Assembly: GCF_000425365.1 (NCBI RefSeq)
Contig: NZ_AUDH01000014.1
Span: forward strand, 20,042-84,041
Source: Rubritepida flocculans DSM 14296
Lineage (GTDB): Bacteria; Pseudomonadota; Alphaproteobacteria; Acetobacterales; Acetobacteraceae
DNA length: 64,000 bases
Direction of reading: 5' to 3'
Made by a program: the position numbers and the translations under genes. A model generated the notes under the pieces. It was not told where the DNA came from, searched no databases, and was given only the letters and a program-made list of their open reading frames with translations. Below, piece after piece: positions 17,451 to 30,539 of the stretch (position 1 is the first letter of the stretch; the number at the start of each line of letters is the position of its first letter).

Positions 17451-19538
17451 TCATCCGGCGGCGAGGTAGCCGGCCGCCTCGCGCTTGCCGAACAGGTCGA
17501 GCAGCAGCCGCGCCGCCCGCCCGCGCGGCGAATCGAGCATGGGGTCCTGGTGCAGCAGATGCGCCGCGTCCTGCGCGGCCATGGCGATGAGCGCCGCCTG
17601 GCGGCGGGCGGCGCGCTCGCCCTCCTCCTCCTCGCCGCGCAGCGCGAGGCGGTAGAGCCGCTGCCCCGCCTGGCGCGTGCCCAGAATGTCTCCGCCGCCG
17701 CGCAGGCGGAGATCCTCCTCGGCGATGGCGAAGCCGTCCTCGCTGTCGCGCAGGATGGAAAGCCGCTCGCGCTCGCGCGCCGAGAGCCCCTCGGAATGCA
17801 CGAGCAGGCAGGAGGAGGGGCGCGCGCCGCGCCCCACCCGTCCGCGGAGCTGGTGCAGGGCCGACAGGCCGAAGCGCTCGGCCTGCTCGACGAGCATGAT
17901 GGTCGCCTCCGGGACATCCACCCCCACCTCGACGACGGTGGTGGCGACGAGGAGCCGCGTGCGCCCGGCGGCGAAATCGGCCAGCGCGGCCTCGCGCACC
18001 GCCACGTCCAGCTCGCCGTGCGCGAGGCCGACGAGGCCCGGGAAGCGGGCCGAGAGCTCGGCGAAGCGCGTCTCGGCGGCCACGCTGTCGTCGTGCTCGC
18101 CGCCGGTGATCGCGCGCACCACCCAGTAGGCGCGCTCGCCGCGCGCGAGGGCGGCGGCCAGGCGCTCCACCACCTCGGGCAGCCGTTCCGCGCCGATCAC
18201 CCGGGTGGCGATGGGCTGGCGGCCGCGCGGCTTCTCGGCGATGCGGCTCACCTCCATCTCGCCCCAATGGGTGAGTTCGAGGGTGCGCGGGATGGGGGTG
18301 GCGGTCATCACCAGCATGTCCGCGCCCATGCCCTTGGCGGCGAGCTCCAGCCGCTGGGCCACGCCGAAGCGGTGCTGCTCGTCCACCACCGCAAGGCCGA
18401 GATCGCGGAAGCGCACCCCCTCCTGGAACAGCGCATGGGTGCCCACGACGATGGGCAGCGTCCCCTCCGCCAGCCCCTCCAGCACGCGCCGCCGCGCGCG
18501 GCCCTTCACGCTGCCCGCGAGCAGCGCCACCGGCACGGGGCACAGGCGCTCCAGCGTGCGCAGGTGCTGCCGGGCGAGGAGCTCGGTCGGCGCCATCAGC
18601 GCCGCCTGCGCGCCGCTCTCCACGGCCTGCAGCATGGCGAGGACGGCCACCAGCGTCTTGCCCGCGCCGACATCGCCCTGCAGCAGCCGCAGCATGCGGC
18701 GCGGCGCGGCGAGGTCGGCCGCGATCTCGGCCAGGGCGGCCTGCTGGGCGGGGGTGGGCGCATGGCCGAAGCGGGCCAGCGCCTCGGCCTGCAGCCGGCC
18801 GTCTCCCGGCCGCGCGCGCCCCGGCTGCCCGCGGCGATGCCGGCGCAGCAGGGCGAGGGCAAGCTGATCGGCCAGCACCTCGTCATAGGCCAGCCGCTCG
18901 CGCGGGGCGGGGCCTGGCGGGGCGATGGGCGCGTGCAGGGCGCGCAGGGCCGCGGCGAAGCCGGGCCAGCCCTCGCGCCGCAGCAGGGCCGCATCCTGCC
19001 ATTCGGGCAGGGCGGGCAGGCGTTCCAGCGCGGCGCGCATGGCCGGGGCGAGGTGGCCGCGCTTCAGCCCCTCGGTGAGCGGCCAGACGGGCTCGAGCGG
19101 CGGCAGCGCCTCCGGGCTCTTCGCCACCTCGGGATTGATGCAGGAGAAGCCATCGCCCTCCGGCCGCAGCCTTCCCGCGATCCAGCGCCGCTCGCCGCGC
19201 GGCAGCAGGCGCTCGATGTGGCCGAGCGCCCCGCCCATGAAGCGCAGCGTCACCCGCTCCTCGGTGCGCACCTCCACATAGCGGCGGCGCGTGGCCTTGC
19301 TCAGCGCGGCCCGGGCCATCAGCGGGGTGAGGGGCAGCACCGCCTCCGCCTCGGCCGGCGCCTCCTCGGGGCTTGCGATCGGATGCCGCTCGGCGATGCG
19401 CTCGGGCAGGTGGAAGAGCAGGTCGAGCACGCGCCCGCCGCCCACCGCCTTCTCGATCAGCGCCGCGCGCGCGGGGCCCACGCCCGGCAGGCTCGTCACG
19501 GGGGCGTGCAGGGGGGCGAGGCTGACAGCATCCGACAC
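17451..19538 (-). CDS. recG: ATP-dependent DNA helicase RecG
   Basis: A 695-residue helicase that remodels stalled replication forks and Holliday junctions. It begins with the wedge/OB region (TSLPGVGPARAALIEKA). The helicase motifs follow: GDVGAGKTLVAVLAML (motif I), APTELLARQH (Ia), VVDEQHRFGV (II), TATPIPRTL (III), QLRGRVGRG (VI) and the terminal helical hook (RRQAALIAMAAQDA). The start codon is GTG at 19538, only ten bases from the divergent sdhE ATG. RecG acts on branched DNA in the cytoplasm. Confidence 0.95.
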   Translation of the reverse strand: MSDAVSLAPLHAPVTSLPGVGPARAALIEKAVGGGRVLDLLFHLPERIAERHPIASPEEAPAEAEAVLPLTPLMARAALSKATRRRYVEVRTEERVTLRFMGGALGHIERLLPRGERRWIAGRLRPEGDGFSCINPEVAKSPEALPPLEPVWPLTEGLKRGHLAPAMRAALERLPALPEWQDAALLRREGWPGFAAALRALHAPIAPPGPAPRERLAYDEVLADQLALALLRRHRRGQPGRARPGDGRLQAEALARFGHAPTPAQQAALAEIAADLAAPRRMLRLLQGDVGAGKTLVAVLAMLQAVESGAQAALMAPTELLARQHLRTLERLCPVPVALLAGSVKGRARRRVLEGLAEGTLPIVVGTHALFQEGVRFRDLGLAVVDEQHRFGVAQRLELAAKGMGADMLVMTATPIPRTLELTHWGEMEVSRIAEKPRGRQPIATRVIGAERLPEVVERLAAALARGERAYWVVRAITGGEHDDSVAAETRFAELSARFPGLVGLAHGELDVAVREAALADFAAGRTRLLVATTVVEVGVDVPEATIMLVEQAERFGLSALHQLRGRVGRGARPSSCLLVHSEGLSARERERLSILRDSEDGFAIAEEDLRLRGGGDILGTRQAGQRLYRLALRGEEEEGERAARRQAALIAMAAQDAAHLLHQDPMLDSPRGRAARLLLDLFGKREAAGYLAAG

Positions 19539-19548
19539 GGGGCCCTAT

Positions 19549-19841
19549 ATGCCACCCGTGACGAGTCCCGACGAAACCCCCGCCCTCTCCCCCCGCCACC
19601 GCCGCCTTCTCTTCCGCGCGCAGCACCGCGGCACCAAGGAGTGCGACCTGATGATCGGCGGCTTCGTGCGCCGCCACATCGCCGCGCTGGGCGAGGCGGA
19701 GCTGGCGGAGCTGGAGGCCATCCTCGAGCTGCCCGACGTGGACCTGGCCGACTGGCTCTGCGGTCGCCGGCCCATGCCCGCCGATCTGCGCTCGCCGCTG
19801 CTCGAGCGCATGGCGCAAGAGGCGCGCGCGGGCCTCGCGCG

Positions 19842-19845
<4 letters not shown>
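19549..19845 (+). CDS. sdhE: FAD assembly factor SdhE
   Basis: A 98-residue protein that helps attach FAD covalently to the flavoprotein subunit of succinate dehydrogenase. The family core is plain: RRLLFRAQHRGTKECDLMIG, containing the RGxxE motif (Arg-Gly-Thr-Lys-Glu), then the ELEAILELPDVDLADWLCGR helix and loop. The N-terminal 15 residues before the core are not conserved, so a GTG at 19558 is an alternative start. Its stop overlaps the mfd start (ATGA), so sdhE and mfd are translationally coupled. No sdh genes are in the window. Confidence 0.88.
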
Positions 19846-23273
<3,428 letters not shown>

Positions 23274-24581
23274 GGGGCCCCCACACCCCCGGCCGCACCG
23301 CCACCGCCGCCAGCACGCCATAGGCGGTGATGCCGAGCGCCACGGCCAGGAACTGCCCCGCCATGCCGAGGCCCAGCGCATCGCCGAGCAGCCAGCCCCC
23401 GCCCACCGCGATCAACAGCCGCGACAGCCCCGCCGCCACCGGCCAGCCCATCCGCCCCGCGCCCATCGCCGCGAAATACATCGCCATGCCGAGGCCGAAG
23501 CCGCCGAAGGCCGGCCCCACATAGGAGAGCGCCTGCGCGGCGATGGCCGCCACCTCCGCATCCGAGGCGAAGAGCCGGGCGAAGAACAGCGGAAACACCG
23601 CCACCGTCGCGCCGATGGCGCTGCACAGCGCGAAGGCCATGCCCCCGCCCACCCAGGCGGTGCGCCGCGCCGTCTCCCAGTCGCCCTGGCCCACCGCGCG
23701 GCCGACCAGCGCCGTCAGGGCCGAGCCCACGCCGAAGGCGAGCGGGATCATCATGAACTCGAGCCGCGCGGAGACGCCATAGGCCGCCACCGCCGCCGCG
23801 CCATGGGCCGCGAGCCGCGCGGTGACGAGGATGGTGGCGAGATTCGCCACCAGCGCCAGCGTGCAGGCCACCGCGCCCACGGCCAGGATGCGCCGGAAGA
23901 GCTCCCAGCGCAGCCGCAGTGTCAGCGCGGGCACGAAGCCCGCCGCCCCCGAGAACACCACCCGCGCCATCACCGCCGCCGCCGCCCAGAAGCACAGCGC
24001 GAAGCCGAGCCCGAGGCCCACGAGGCCGAGGCCGAGCGTCTCGGCCAGCAGGAAGCCCAGCGCCGGATAGGCCATCCAGGCCAGGTTCAGCACCCGCGCC
24101 GCCAGCCCGTGCCGCCCCGCCCCGCGCAGGATGGAGGCCAGCGTGTTCGCCGCCCAGGCGGGAACGGCGCCGAGCCCGAACAGCGTCATGGCGTAGGGCG
24201 CGCCCGCCGCCGCCGCCACCGGCCCGCCGATCCAGCCCAGCAGCGCGAAGGGGAAGAGCGCGAGCGGGACGATGAACAGCAGCGCGAAGCCGAGCGCGAT
24301 GAGCAGCGCGTGCAGCGCGAGCGCCGCCGCCTCCTCCGGCCGCTGCGCCCCCAGCGCGCGCGAGATCGCGCCCACCACCCCGCCGCCCATCGCGCCTGCC
24401 GACATCTGCCCGAGCAGCAGCGCGAAGGGCAGCACCACCGCCCAGCCCGCCAGCGCCTCGCGCCCCAGCCGCGCGGCGATCCAGGTCTCGATCAGCAGCG
24501 CGGCCACCTGCAGCGCCGAGAGCAGCGTGGTGGGCGCGGCGAGGGCGAGGATGCGGCGCGCCAGCTCGCCGGCCGAGGGCC

Positions 24582-25832
24582 TCACGCGAAGCGCCCGATG
24601 GAAAAGGGCGAGAGATCCGTGTTCGGCGCGGGCCCCAGCATCGCGCGCGCCAGCAGCGCCCCCGTGGGCGCGGAGGCGGTGAGGCCGAGATGCCCGTGCC
24701 CGAAGGCGCACCACAGCCCGGGATGGTTCGGCACGGGGCCGAGCACGGGCAGCGTGTCGGGCAGGCAGGGGCGATGGCCCATCCAGAAGGGCCGCGCATC
24801 GGCGGTGCGCGCCTGCGGATAGACCATGCGCAGATCCTCGAGCAGCAGCGCGGCGCGGGCGGGGTTCGGGGCGCGCTCGGTGCCGCCGAACTCCACCGTG
24901 CCGCCCACGCGCAGCCCCTCCTCCATGGGCGTGAGGAAGGCCTTGCGGTCGGCCGGCACGACGGGCCGGCGCGGCATCACGCCCGGATCGGGCAGCATGA
25001 CGTGATAGCCGCGCTGGCTCTCCAGCGGCACGCGCAGGCCGAGCGGCGCGAGCAGCCTGGCCGACCAGGCGCCGGCCGCCAGCACCACCTCATCGGCGAG
25101 GATCGCCTCGCCCTCCGCGCGCACGCCGATGACGCGCGGCCCCTCGGCGAGCAGTGCCTCCACCCGCGCGCGGCGGATCGCGCCCCCCATGCGCGCGACG
25201 CCGCGCGCCACCACCCGCGCATGGCGCAGCGGGTTCACGCAATGTCCCTGGCGCGGGAGGAAGACGCCGATGCTGTAGGCCGCGCTCACCTCCGGCTCCA
25301 GCGCGAGCACGCCCGCGCGGTCCAGCACCTGCATCTCGAGGCCGTGCGCGCGGCGCAGCGCCCAGGCGGCCTCGTCCTTCGCCAGGTGCGCCTCGTCCCG
25401 GTAGAGGTAGAGCTGGCCTTCGTCGCGGATGAGGTCGAGCGCACCCTCGGCGCGCAGGATGTCGCGGTGCCGCTCCTCCGCGCCCGCGAGGAGCTGCGCC
25501 ATGCCGTCCGCGATCTCGCGCACGCGCGCGGGCCGCGCGCTGAGCACGAAGCGCCACAGCCAGGGCAGGGCGGCGGGCCAGTAGGGCGCGGGGATGTGCA
25601 GCGCCGCCTTGCGGTCGAGCAGCATGCGCGGCACCTGCGCGAGCACGCCGGGCATGGCGAGCGGCGCGACGCTGCCCGCCGAGATCGCGCCCGCATTGCC
25701 CGAGGAGGCGCCCTCGCCCGGGCCGTCGCGGTCCAGCACCGTCACCGCCGCGCCGTCGCGCTGCAGGAACCAGGCGACGCAGAGGCCGACGATGCCGGCG
25801 CCGACGACGATCACGCGGGGCGGGTTGGGCAT
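24582..25832 (-). CDS. FAD-dependent D-amino acid dehydrogenase-like oxidoreductase (DadA family)
   Basis: A 416-residue DAO-fold flavoenzyme. The FAD-binding Rossmann motif VIVVGAGIVGLCVAWFLQRDG lies at residues 7-27, followed by the GASSGNAG loop. The C-terminal GHGHLGLTASAPTGALLA contacts the flavin. It should oxidise a D-amino acid or another amine and pass electrons to the respiratory chain. The ATG at 25832 is placed right at the flavin motif; the 71 upstream in-frame residues overlap the divergent gene's promoter and start. Coupled by GTGA to the MATE transporter, so export or import of a related compound may be involved (inference). Confidence 0.88.
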   Translation of the reverse strand: MPNPPRVIVVGAGIVGLCVAWFLQRDGAAVTVLDRDGPGEGASSGNAGAISAGSVAPLAMPGVLAQVPRMLLDRKAALHIPAPYWPAALPWLWRFVLSARPARVREIADGMAQLLAGAEERHRDILRAEGALDLIRDEGQLYLYRDEAHLAKDEAAWALRRAHGLEMQVLDRAGVLALEPEVSAAYSIGVFLPRQGHCVNPLRHARVVARGVARMGGAIRRARVEALLAEGPRVIGVRAEGEAILADEVVLAAGAWSARLLAPLGLRVPLESQRGYHVMLPDPGVMPRRPVVPADRKAFLTPMEEGLRVGGTVEFGGTERAPNPARAALLLEDLRMVYPQARTADARPFWMGHRPCLPDTLPVLGPVPNHPGLWCAFGHGHLGLTASAPTGALLARAMLGPAPNTDLSPFSIGRFA

Positions 25833-25890
25833 CGGGCGATGCTCGCGCATCATGCGCGCGCCGTCCATGCGCCCCTTCGGAGGAAACGCC

Positions 25891-26982
25891 ATGCTCCACG
25901 CCACCGTCGATTCCGTGCGCGCGCAGATCGCGGCCATCCTCGCCGCCTGGGGCGCGCCGCCGCACCTCGCCGAGACCACGGCCGAGGTGATGGCCGAGAC
26001 GGACCTGATGGGCGTGGACAGCCACGGCATCTCGATGCTGACCATGTACGAGGAGATCCATCGCGCCGGCGTGCTGCGCCTCGCGGGGGAGCCCTTCCTG
26101 CGGCGCGACTATGCCGCCACCGCGCTGGTGGATGGCGCGGACGGGCTCGGTCATCCGGCGGCGATGATGGCGATGAAGCTCGCCATCGAGAAGGCGCGCG
26201 CCTTCGGCATCGGCGCGGTGGGCGTGGTGAACAGCCACCATTTCGGCGCGGCCGGCTGCTACGCGCGCATGGCCGCCGCGGCGGGGCTGATGGGTCTCGT
26301 CACCTCCACCGCGCGCGGCGTGATCCTCGTGCCGACGCGCGCGGCCGAGCCGGTGCTCGGCACCAACCCCATCGCCTTCGCCGCCCCGGTGCCCGGCGCG
26401 CCGCCCATGGTGCTCGACATGGCGACGACGACGGTGGCGGCGAACAAGGTGAAGGCCTACCACCTGAGGGAGAAGGATCTGCCGCCCGGCTGGGTGGTGG
26501 ACGGCGCGGGCCGCCCCGTCACCGCCCATGCGGAGGCGATGGAGTTCGTCTTCCGCCGGCGCGAGGGGGGAATCACGCCGCTCGGCGGCGGCGAGGAGAC
26601 GGGCGGGCACAAGGGCTATGGCCTCGCGCTCATGGTGCAGATGCTGGCGGGCGCGCTGGTGGGCGGCAGCTTCTCGGCCCTGCGCGCCCGCACGGCGCGG
26701 CCCGGCCAGCCGCACAACATCGGCCATCTGATGATCGCGCTCGACCCGCGCGCCTTCCGCGACCTGGCCGACTACGAGGCCGATGCGGCGGCGACCCTCG
26801 CCCTGCTGCGCGAGACGCCGCCGGCCGATCCGGCCCTGCCCGTGCTCGCGCCCGGCGATCCGGAGGAGGCGGCGCGCGCCGAGCGGCTTTCGGGCGGCAT
26901 CCCCATCCCCGAGGCGCTGGAGCGGGAGCTCCGCGAGATCGCGGCGCGCGCGGGCGCGCCCTTCCTGCTGCGGGCGGCCTGA
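25891..26982 (+). CDS. Malate/lactate/ureidoglycolate dehydrogenase family (Ldh_2) oxidoreductase
   Basis: A 363-residue NAD(P)-dependent dehydrogenase of the Ldh_2 family, which is unrelated to classical malate dehydrogenase. Conserved blocks are DLMGVDSHGISML, GVVNSHHFGAAGCYA (catalytic His), GTNPIAFAAPVPG, VLDMATTTVAANKV and GGHKGYGLALMVQ. The substrate could be malate, sulfolactate, ureidoglycolate or delta-1-piperideine-2-carboxylate. The last is attractive beside a D-amino acid dehydrogenase-like gene, but that is inference. A good Shine-Dalgarno (GGAGG) precedes ATG 25891. Divergent from the DadA-like gene. Confidence 0.87.
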   Translation: MLHATVDSVRAQIAAILAAWGAPPHLAETTAEVMAETDLMGVDSHGISMLTMYEEIHRAGVLRLAGEPFLRRDYAATALVDGADGLGHPAAMMAMKLAIEKARAFGIGAVGVVNSHHFGAAGCYARMAAAAGLMGLVTSTARGVILVPTRAAEPVLGTNPIAFAAPVPGAPPMVLDMATTTVAANKVKAYHLREKDLPPGWVVDGAGRPVTAHAEAMEFVFRRREGGITPLGGGEETGGHKGYGLALMVQMLAGALVGGSFSALRARTARPGQPHNIGHLMIALDPRAFRDLADYEADAAATLALLRETPPADPALPVLAPGDPEEAARAERLSGGIPIPEALERELREIAARAGAPFLLRAA

Positions 26983-26991
26983 TGGCGGCGC

Positions 26992-27387
26992 TCAGCCCGC
27001 CCGCGTCTCGGTGCGGAAGGCCTTGCTCACGATGCGCCAGCCCTCGGCGGTCTTGAGCAGTAGCAGATAGTCGGTGAACCAGCGCGGCGGCAGGCAGCAG
27101 GCCAGCTTCACGCAGGCCGCCTCCTCGCCCGCGAGGTCGATCGCGAGGATGCGGTCCTCGCGCACCAGGCCCTGGGACTGCGCGGAGGGCCGCGCGCGCA
27201 CCGCCGCGAGCCATTCCTCGCGCGGCAGATCGGCCACCTCGCCCGCGCTGAGGCTGTAGAGATGCGCGCAGGGATGGAAGGCGCGCGCGAGCTTCTCCGC
27301 ATCGCCCTCGTGCAGCCCGTCGAGGTAGAGGCGCACCACCGCCTCGATGGCGGCGAGCTCGGGCAGGGTGGGGGGCGCTTCGGGCAT
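26992..27387 (-). CDS. Nuclear transport factor 2-like (SnoaL/lumazine-binding type) protein
   Basis: A 131-residue cone-shaped alpha+beta protein of the NTF2 superfamily. It opens with a helix (ELAAIEAVVRLYLDGLHEGD), then AFHPCAHLYSL, and closes with LLLLKTAEGWRIVSKAFRTE, the WRI-x-K strand typical of putative lumazine-binding/DUF4440-like members. The ligand is unknown. Its ATG overlaps the TGA of the upstream sugar dehydrogenase by one base (TGATG), so they form an operon. Its stop lies close to that of the convergent Ldh-like gene. Confidence 0.72.
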   Translation of the reverse strand: MPEAPPTLPELAAIEAVVRLYLDGLHEGDAEKLARAFHPCAHLYSLSAGEVADLPREEWLAAVRARPSAQSQGLVREDRILAIDLAGEEAACVKLACCLPPRWFTDYLLLLKTAEGWRIVSKAFRTETRAG

Positions 27388-28598
27388 CACTCGGTCTCCT
27401 CGTCGCGGAACAGGCCGCGCGTGTCGATCACGGCGCGGCCCTCGAGCCAGGCGCGCGGGATGCGCGCGAAGGCGGCATGGTCGGTCAGCAGCAGCACGGC
27501 GCCCGGTGCGGCGAAGGCCTGCTCCAGGGTGAGGAGCGGCGCGGCGAGCCCCTCGGGGGGCGCGGCGAGGTGCGGCTCCACCGCCACCACCTGCCCCGGG
27601 AAGCGGCGCGCGAGTGCCGTGGCGATGGCCAGCGCGGGGCTTTCGCGTAGATCATCCACATCCGCCTTGAAGGCGAGGCCGAGGCAGATCAGCCGCTCGC
27701 CCGCCTCGGCCAGCGCGGCGGCGCGGGCGATGACATGCGCGCGCTTCGCCGCGTCCACCGCCCGCGCGGCGGGGATGAGGCGCGCGGCCTCGGGTGCGGC
27801 GGCGGCGAGGAACCAGGGGTCCACCGCGATGCAATGCCCGCCCACCCCGGGCCCGGGCCTGAGGATGTTCACCCGCGGGTGGCGGTTGGCCAGCGCGATG
27901 ACGCGCCAGACGTCGATGCCCTGCGCCTCGGCGATGAGCGAGAGCTCGTTGGCGAAGGCGATGTTCACGTCGCGGAAGGCGTTCTCGGCGAGCTTGACCA
28001 TCTCCGCCGTCGCCGCATCCGCGCCCAGCACAGCGCCGCGCACGAAGAGGCGGTAGAAGTCCACCGCCCGGCGCGTCGCCTCGGGCGTGAGGCCGCCGGC
28101 CACGCGGTCGTTCTCGGTCAGCTCGGTCAGGATGCGGCCGGGCAGCACGCGCTCGGGGCCATAGGCGACGTGCAGCGCCGAGAGATCGGGCCGCAGCGCG
28201 CCGAGCAGCGCCGCCACGCGCGCGGTGGCGCCGATGGGGCTCGTGCTCTCGAGCAGCACCAGGTTCTCCTCCGCCAGCGCGGGGGCGAGGGCGCGCGCGG
28301 CGGCGAAGACATGCTCGAGCACCGGCGCGTGGTCCGGCCCGAGCGGCGTGGGCACGGCGATGAGGAACACCTCCGCCGGGGGCGGCTCGGCGTGCAGGGT
28401 GAGCAGGCCCGTGCGCAGCCCGCGCTCCAGCAGCGCCTCCACCTCCGGCTCGGCGATGTGCGCGCGGCCGGAGGCGAGCCGCGCCAGCACGGCGGGGTTG
28501 CTGTCCACCCCCTGCACGCGGAAGCCCCGGCTGGCGAGCAGCGCGGCGGTGGGCAGGCCGATGTAGCCGAGGCCGAGGATGGTGACGCGCGGGAGCAT
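27387..28598 (-). CDS. UDP-sugar 6-dehydrogenase, WecC-like (UDP-ManNAc dehydrogenase family)
   Basis: A 403-residue NAD-dependent enzyme that oxidises a UDP-linked sugar at C6 to an uronate. Features are the nucleotide motif ILGLGYIGLP, VLLESTSPIGATARV, AYGPERVLPG (a WecC-type signature), KLAENAFRDVNIAFANEL, and the catalytic Cys in GVGGHCIAVDPWF. The C-terminal NAD/UDP domain begins near LGLAFKADVDDLRESP. The product would feed a surface polysaccharide, yet no glycosyltransferase cluster is nearby in the window. ATG 28598 is chosen at the family start; an in-frame ATG lies five codons upstream. Confidence 0.87.
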   Translation of the reverse strand: MLPRVTILGLGYIGLPTAALLASRGFRVQGVDSNPAVLARLASGRAHIAEPEVEALLERGLRTGLLTLHAEPPPAEVFLIAVPTPLGPDHAPVLEHVFAAARALAPALAEENLVLLESTSPIGATARVAALLGALRPDLSALHVAYGPERVLPGRILTELTENDRVAGGLTPEATRRAVDFYRLFVRGAVLGADAATAEMVKLAENAFRDVNIAFANELSLIAEAQGIDVWRVIALANRHPRVNILRPGPGVGGHCIAVDPWFLAAAAPEAARLIPAARAVDAAKRAHVIARAAALAEAGERLICLGLAFKADVDDLRESPALAIATALARRFPGQVVAVEPHLAAPPEGLAAPLLTLEQAFAAPGAVLLLTDHAAFARIPRAWLEGRAVIDTRGLFRDEETE

Positions 28599-28673
28599 GG
28601 CCCATCCTGCCATGGCCGCAGGGCTTCCGCACCCGCGCGCGCCGCGCCACAAAGGCGATGGAGGAAGAACGCC

Positions 28674-29657
28674 ATGACCCAGCGCCGCGCCCTGCTCGCC
28701 CTGCCTGCCCTGTGGCCTGCCCTGCAGCCCGCGCTCTCGCCCGCGCCGGCCGCGGCGCAGCCCGCCTGGCCGCAGCGGCCCGTGCGCCTCGTCGTGCCCT
28801 ATGCGGCCGGCGGCGGCACGGACATCCTGGCCCGCGCCCTGGCCGAGGCGCTGCGCCCCGCCCTGCCGCAGCCCGTGGTGGTGGAGAACCGCGCGGGCGC
28901 CGCGGGCGTGATCGGCAGCGAGATGGTGATGCGCGCCGAGCCCGACGGGCAGACGCTGCTCATGGTCGTCTCCACCCATGTGATGAACCGCCACGTGATG
29001 GCGCAGCTTCCCTTCGACCCCATCCGCGACTTCACGCCGGTGGCGATGCTCACGCGCAACACCATGGTGCTGGCGGCCAGCGCGGCGCTGCCCTTCACCG
29101 ATCTGCGAGGCATGGCCGCTTATGCGCGCGCCAACCCCGCGCGGCTTTCCACCGGCAGCACCGAGGCGCTCTCGAGCTTCCTCGGCCAGGAACTCGCGCG
29201 GCGGCTCGGCATCGAGACGCCCGACGTGCAGTACCGCTCCGGCGGGCAGCTCATGACCGACATCGTGGCCGGGCACCTGCCCATGGGCTGGACCAGCACG
29301 GCGAGCGTCACGCCGCACATGGGCACGGGGCGGGTGCGGGTGATCGCCGTCTCCACCGCCACGCGCACGCCCTTCTTCCCCGATGTGCCGAGCGCGCAGG
29401 AGCAGGGGGTGGCGGAGTTCGACCTGGCGGGCTGGGTCGGCCTCTTCGCGCCGCCGCGCATGGCCGAGCCGCTCGCCGCGCGCATCCGCGAGGCCTTCAT
29501 GGGCGCCTTCCGCGACGAGGCGCTGCGCCAGCGCCTCGCCACGCTCGGCATCGAGCCCGATCTGCGCGACGGGGCGGGGCTGCTCGCCGCCATGCAGCGC
29601 GAGGACCGTCTCTGGGCCGCGGCCGCCGCCGCCGGCCACATCCAGCGCCAGCAATAG
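28674..29657 (+). CDS. Bug-family periplasmic substrate-binding protein (tripartite tricarboxylate transporter receptor) 1
   Basis: A 327-residue periplasmic receptor with a signal peptide (cut after PAAAQ near residue 29). Bug-family marks include WPQRPVRLVVPYAAGGGTDILAR, VVENRAGAAGVIGSE, PFDPIRDFTPVAML and the HIP-like mid-domain variant QYRSGGQLMTDIVAGHLPMG. Such proteins bind carboxylates or amides. No TctA/TctB membrane genes are in the window, so this is an orphan receptor. It leads an operon with an ICL/PEP-mutase enzyme nine bases downstream and a HAD enzyme. Confidence 0.88.
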   Translation: MTQRRALLALPALWPALQPALSPAPAAAQPAWPQRPVRLVVPYAAGGGTDILARALAEALRPALPQPVVVENRAGAAGVIGSEMVMRAEPDGQTLLMVVSTHVMNRHVMAQLPFDPIRDFTPVAMLTRNTMVLAASAALPFTDLRGMAAYARANPARLSTGSTEALSSFLGQELARRLGIETPDVQYRSGGQLMTDIVAGHLPMGWTSTASVTPHMGTGRVRVIAVSTATRTPFFPDVPSAQEQGVAEFDLAGWVGLFAPPRMAEPLAARIREAFMGAFRDEALRQRLATLGIEPDLRDGAGLLAAMQREDRLWAAAAAAGHIQRQQ

Positions 29658-29666
29658 GAACACGTC

Positions 29667-30539
29667 ATGGCCAATCCCGCCCTCAAGGCCGCCTTCGCGG
29701 CCAGGCGCTTCATCGTCGCCCCCGGCGTCTTCGACATGATCAGCGCGAAGATCGCCGACGGCATGGGCTTCGACTGCCTCTACGGCACGGGCTTCGGCAC
29801 GGTCGCCTCGCATCTGGGCGTCGCGGATGCCGGCATCGCCACCTACACCGACATGGTGGCGCGCATGGGCCAGATGGCGCGCGGGGTGAGGACGCCCATG
29901 ATCGCCGACGCCGATACGGGCTATGGCGGGCTGCTCAACGTGCGCCACACGGTGCAGGGCTACGAGGCGGCGGGGCTTTCGGGCATCCAGCTCGAGGACC
30001 AGGAGATGCCGAAGAAATGCGGCCACACCCCGGGCCGCCGCGTCATCCCCGCCGAGGAGATGGTGCTCAAGATCCGCGTCGCCGCCGAGGCGCGGCGCGA
30101 CCCCGACTTCCTCATCGTCGCACGCACCGATGCGCGCACCACCCTCGGCCTCGAGGAGGCGATCCGCCGCGGGCGGATGTACGGCGAGGCGGGGGCGGAC
30201 ATCGTCTTCATCGAAAGCCCCGAGAGCGAGGCGGAGATGGCCGAGATCGGCCGCAGCATCGACAAGCCGCTGCTCGCCAACATGGTGGAGGGCGGGCGCA
30301 CGCCCATCCTGCCCGCGAAGCGGCTGGAGGAGCTGGGCTACGCCATCGCCATCTATCCGGCGGTGGGCTTCCTCGCGGCGGCCGCGGCGCTGGAGCGCGC
30401 CTATGCGCACCTCAAGGCCGCGGGCGACAGCCTCGCGCTCGGCGAATCCTACGGCTTCCGGCGCATGACGGAGCTGATGGGCTTCCCCGAGGTCTGGGCC
30501 TTCGAATCGCGCTGGGCCGCGAAGGACGCCGCCGAATGA
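29667..30539 (+). CDS. Isocitrate lyase/PEP mutase superfamily enzyme
   Basis: A 290-residue TIM-barrel enzyme. The active-site segment LEDQEMPKKCGH carries the KKCGH loop typical of isocitrate lyase/methylisocitrate lyase-type C-C lyases. ADADTGYGG holds the metal-binding Asp, and IVARTDAR is also conserved. Reactions in the family include methylisocitrate lyase, dimethylmalate lyase, oxaloacetate decarboxylase and carboxy-PEP phosphonomutase. The catalytic Cys favours a C-C lyase. It follows the Bug receptor by nine bases and overlaps the HAD gene (ATGA), suggesting a catabolic operon for a carboxylate. Confidence 0.88.
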   Translation: MANPALKAAFAARRFIVAPGVFDMISAKIADGMGFDCLYGTGFGTVASHLGVADAGIATYTDMVARMGQMARGVRTPMIADADTGYGGLLNVRHTVQGYEAAGLSGIQLEDQEMPKKCGHTPGRRVIPAEEMVLKIRVAAEARRDPDFLIVARTDARTTLGLEEAIRRGRMYGEAGADIVFIESPESEAEMAEIGRSIDKPLLANMVEGGRTPILPAKRLEELGYAIAIYPAVGFLAAAAALERAYAHLKAAGDSLALGESYGFRRMTELMGFPEVWAFESRWAAKDAAE

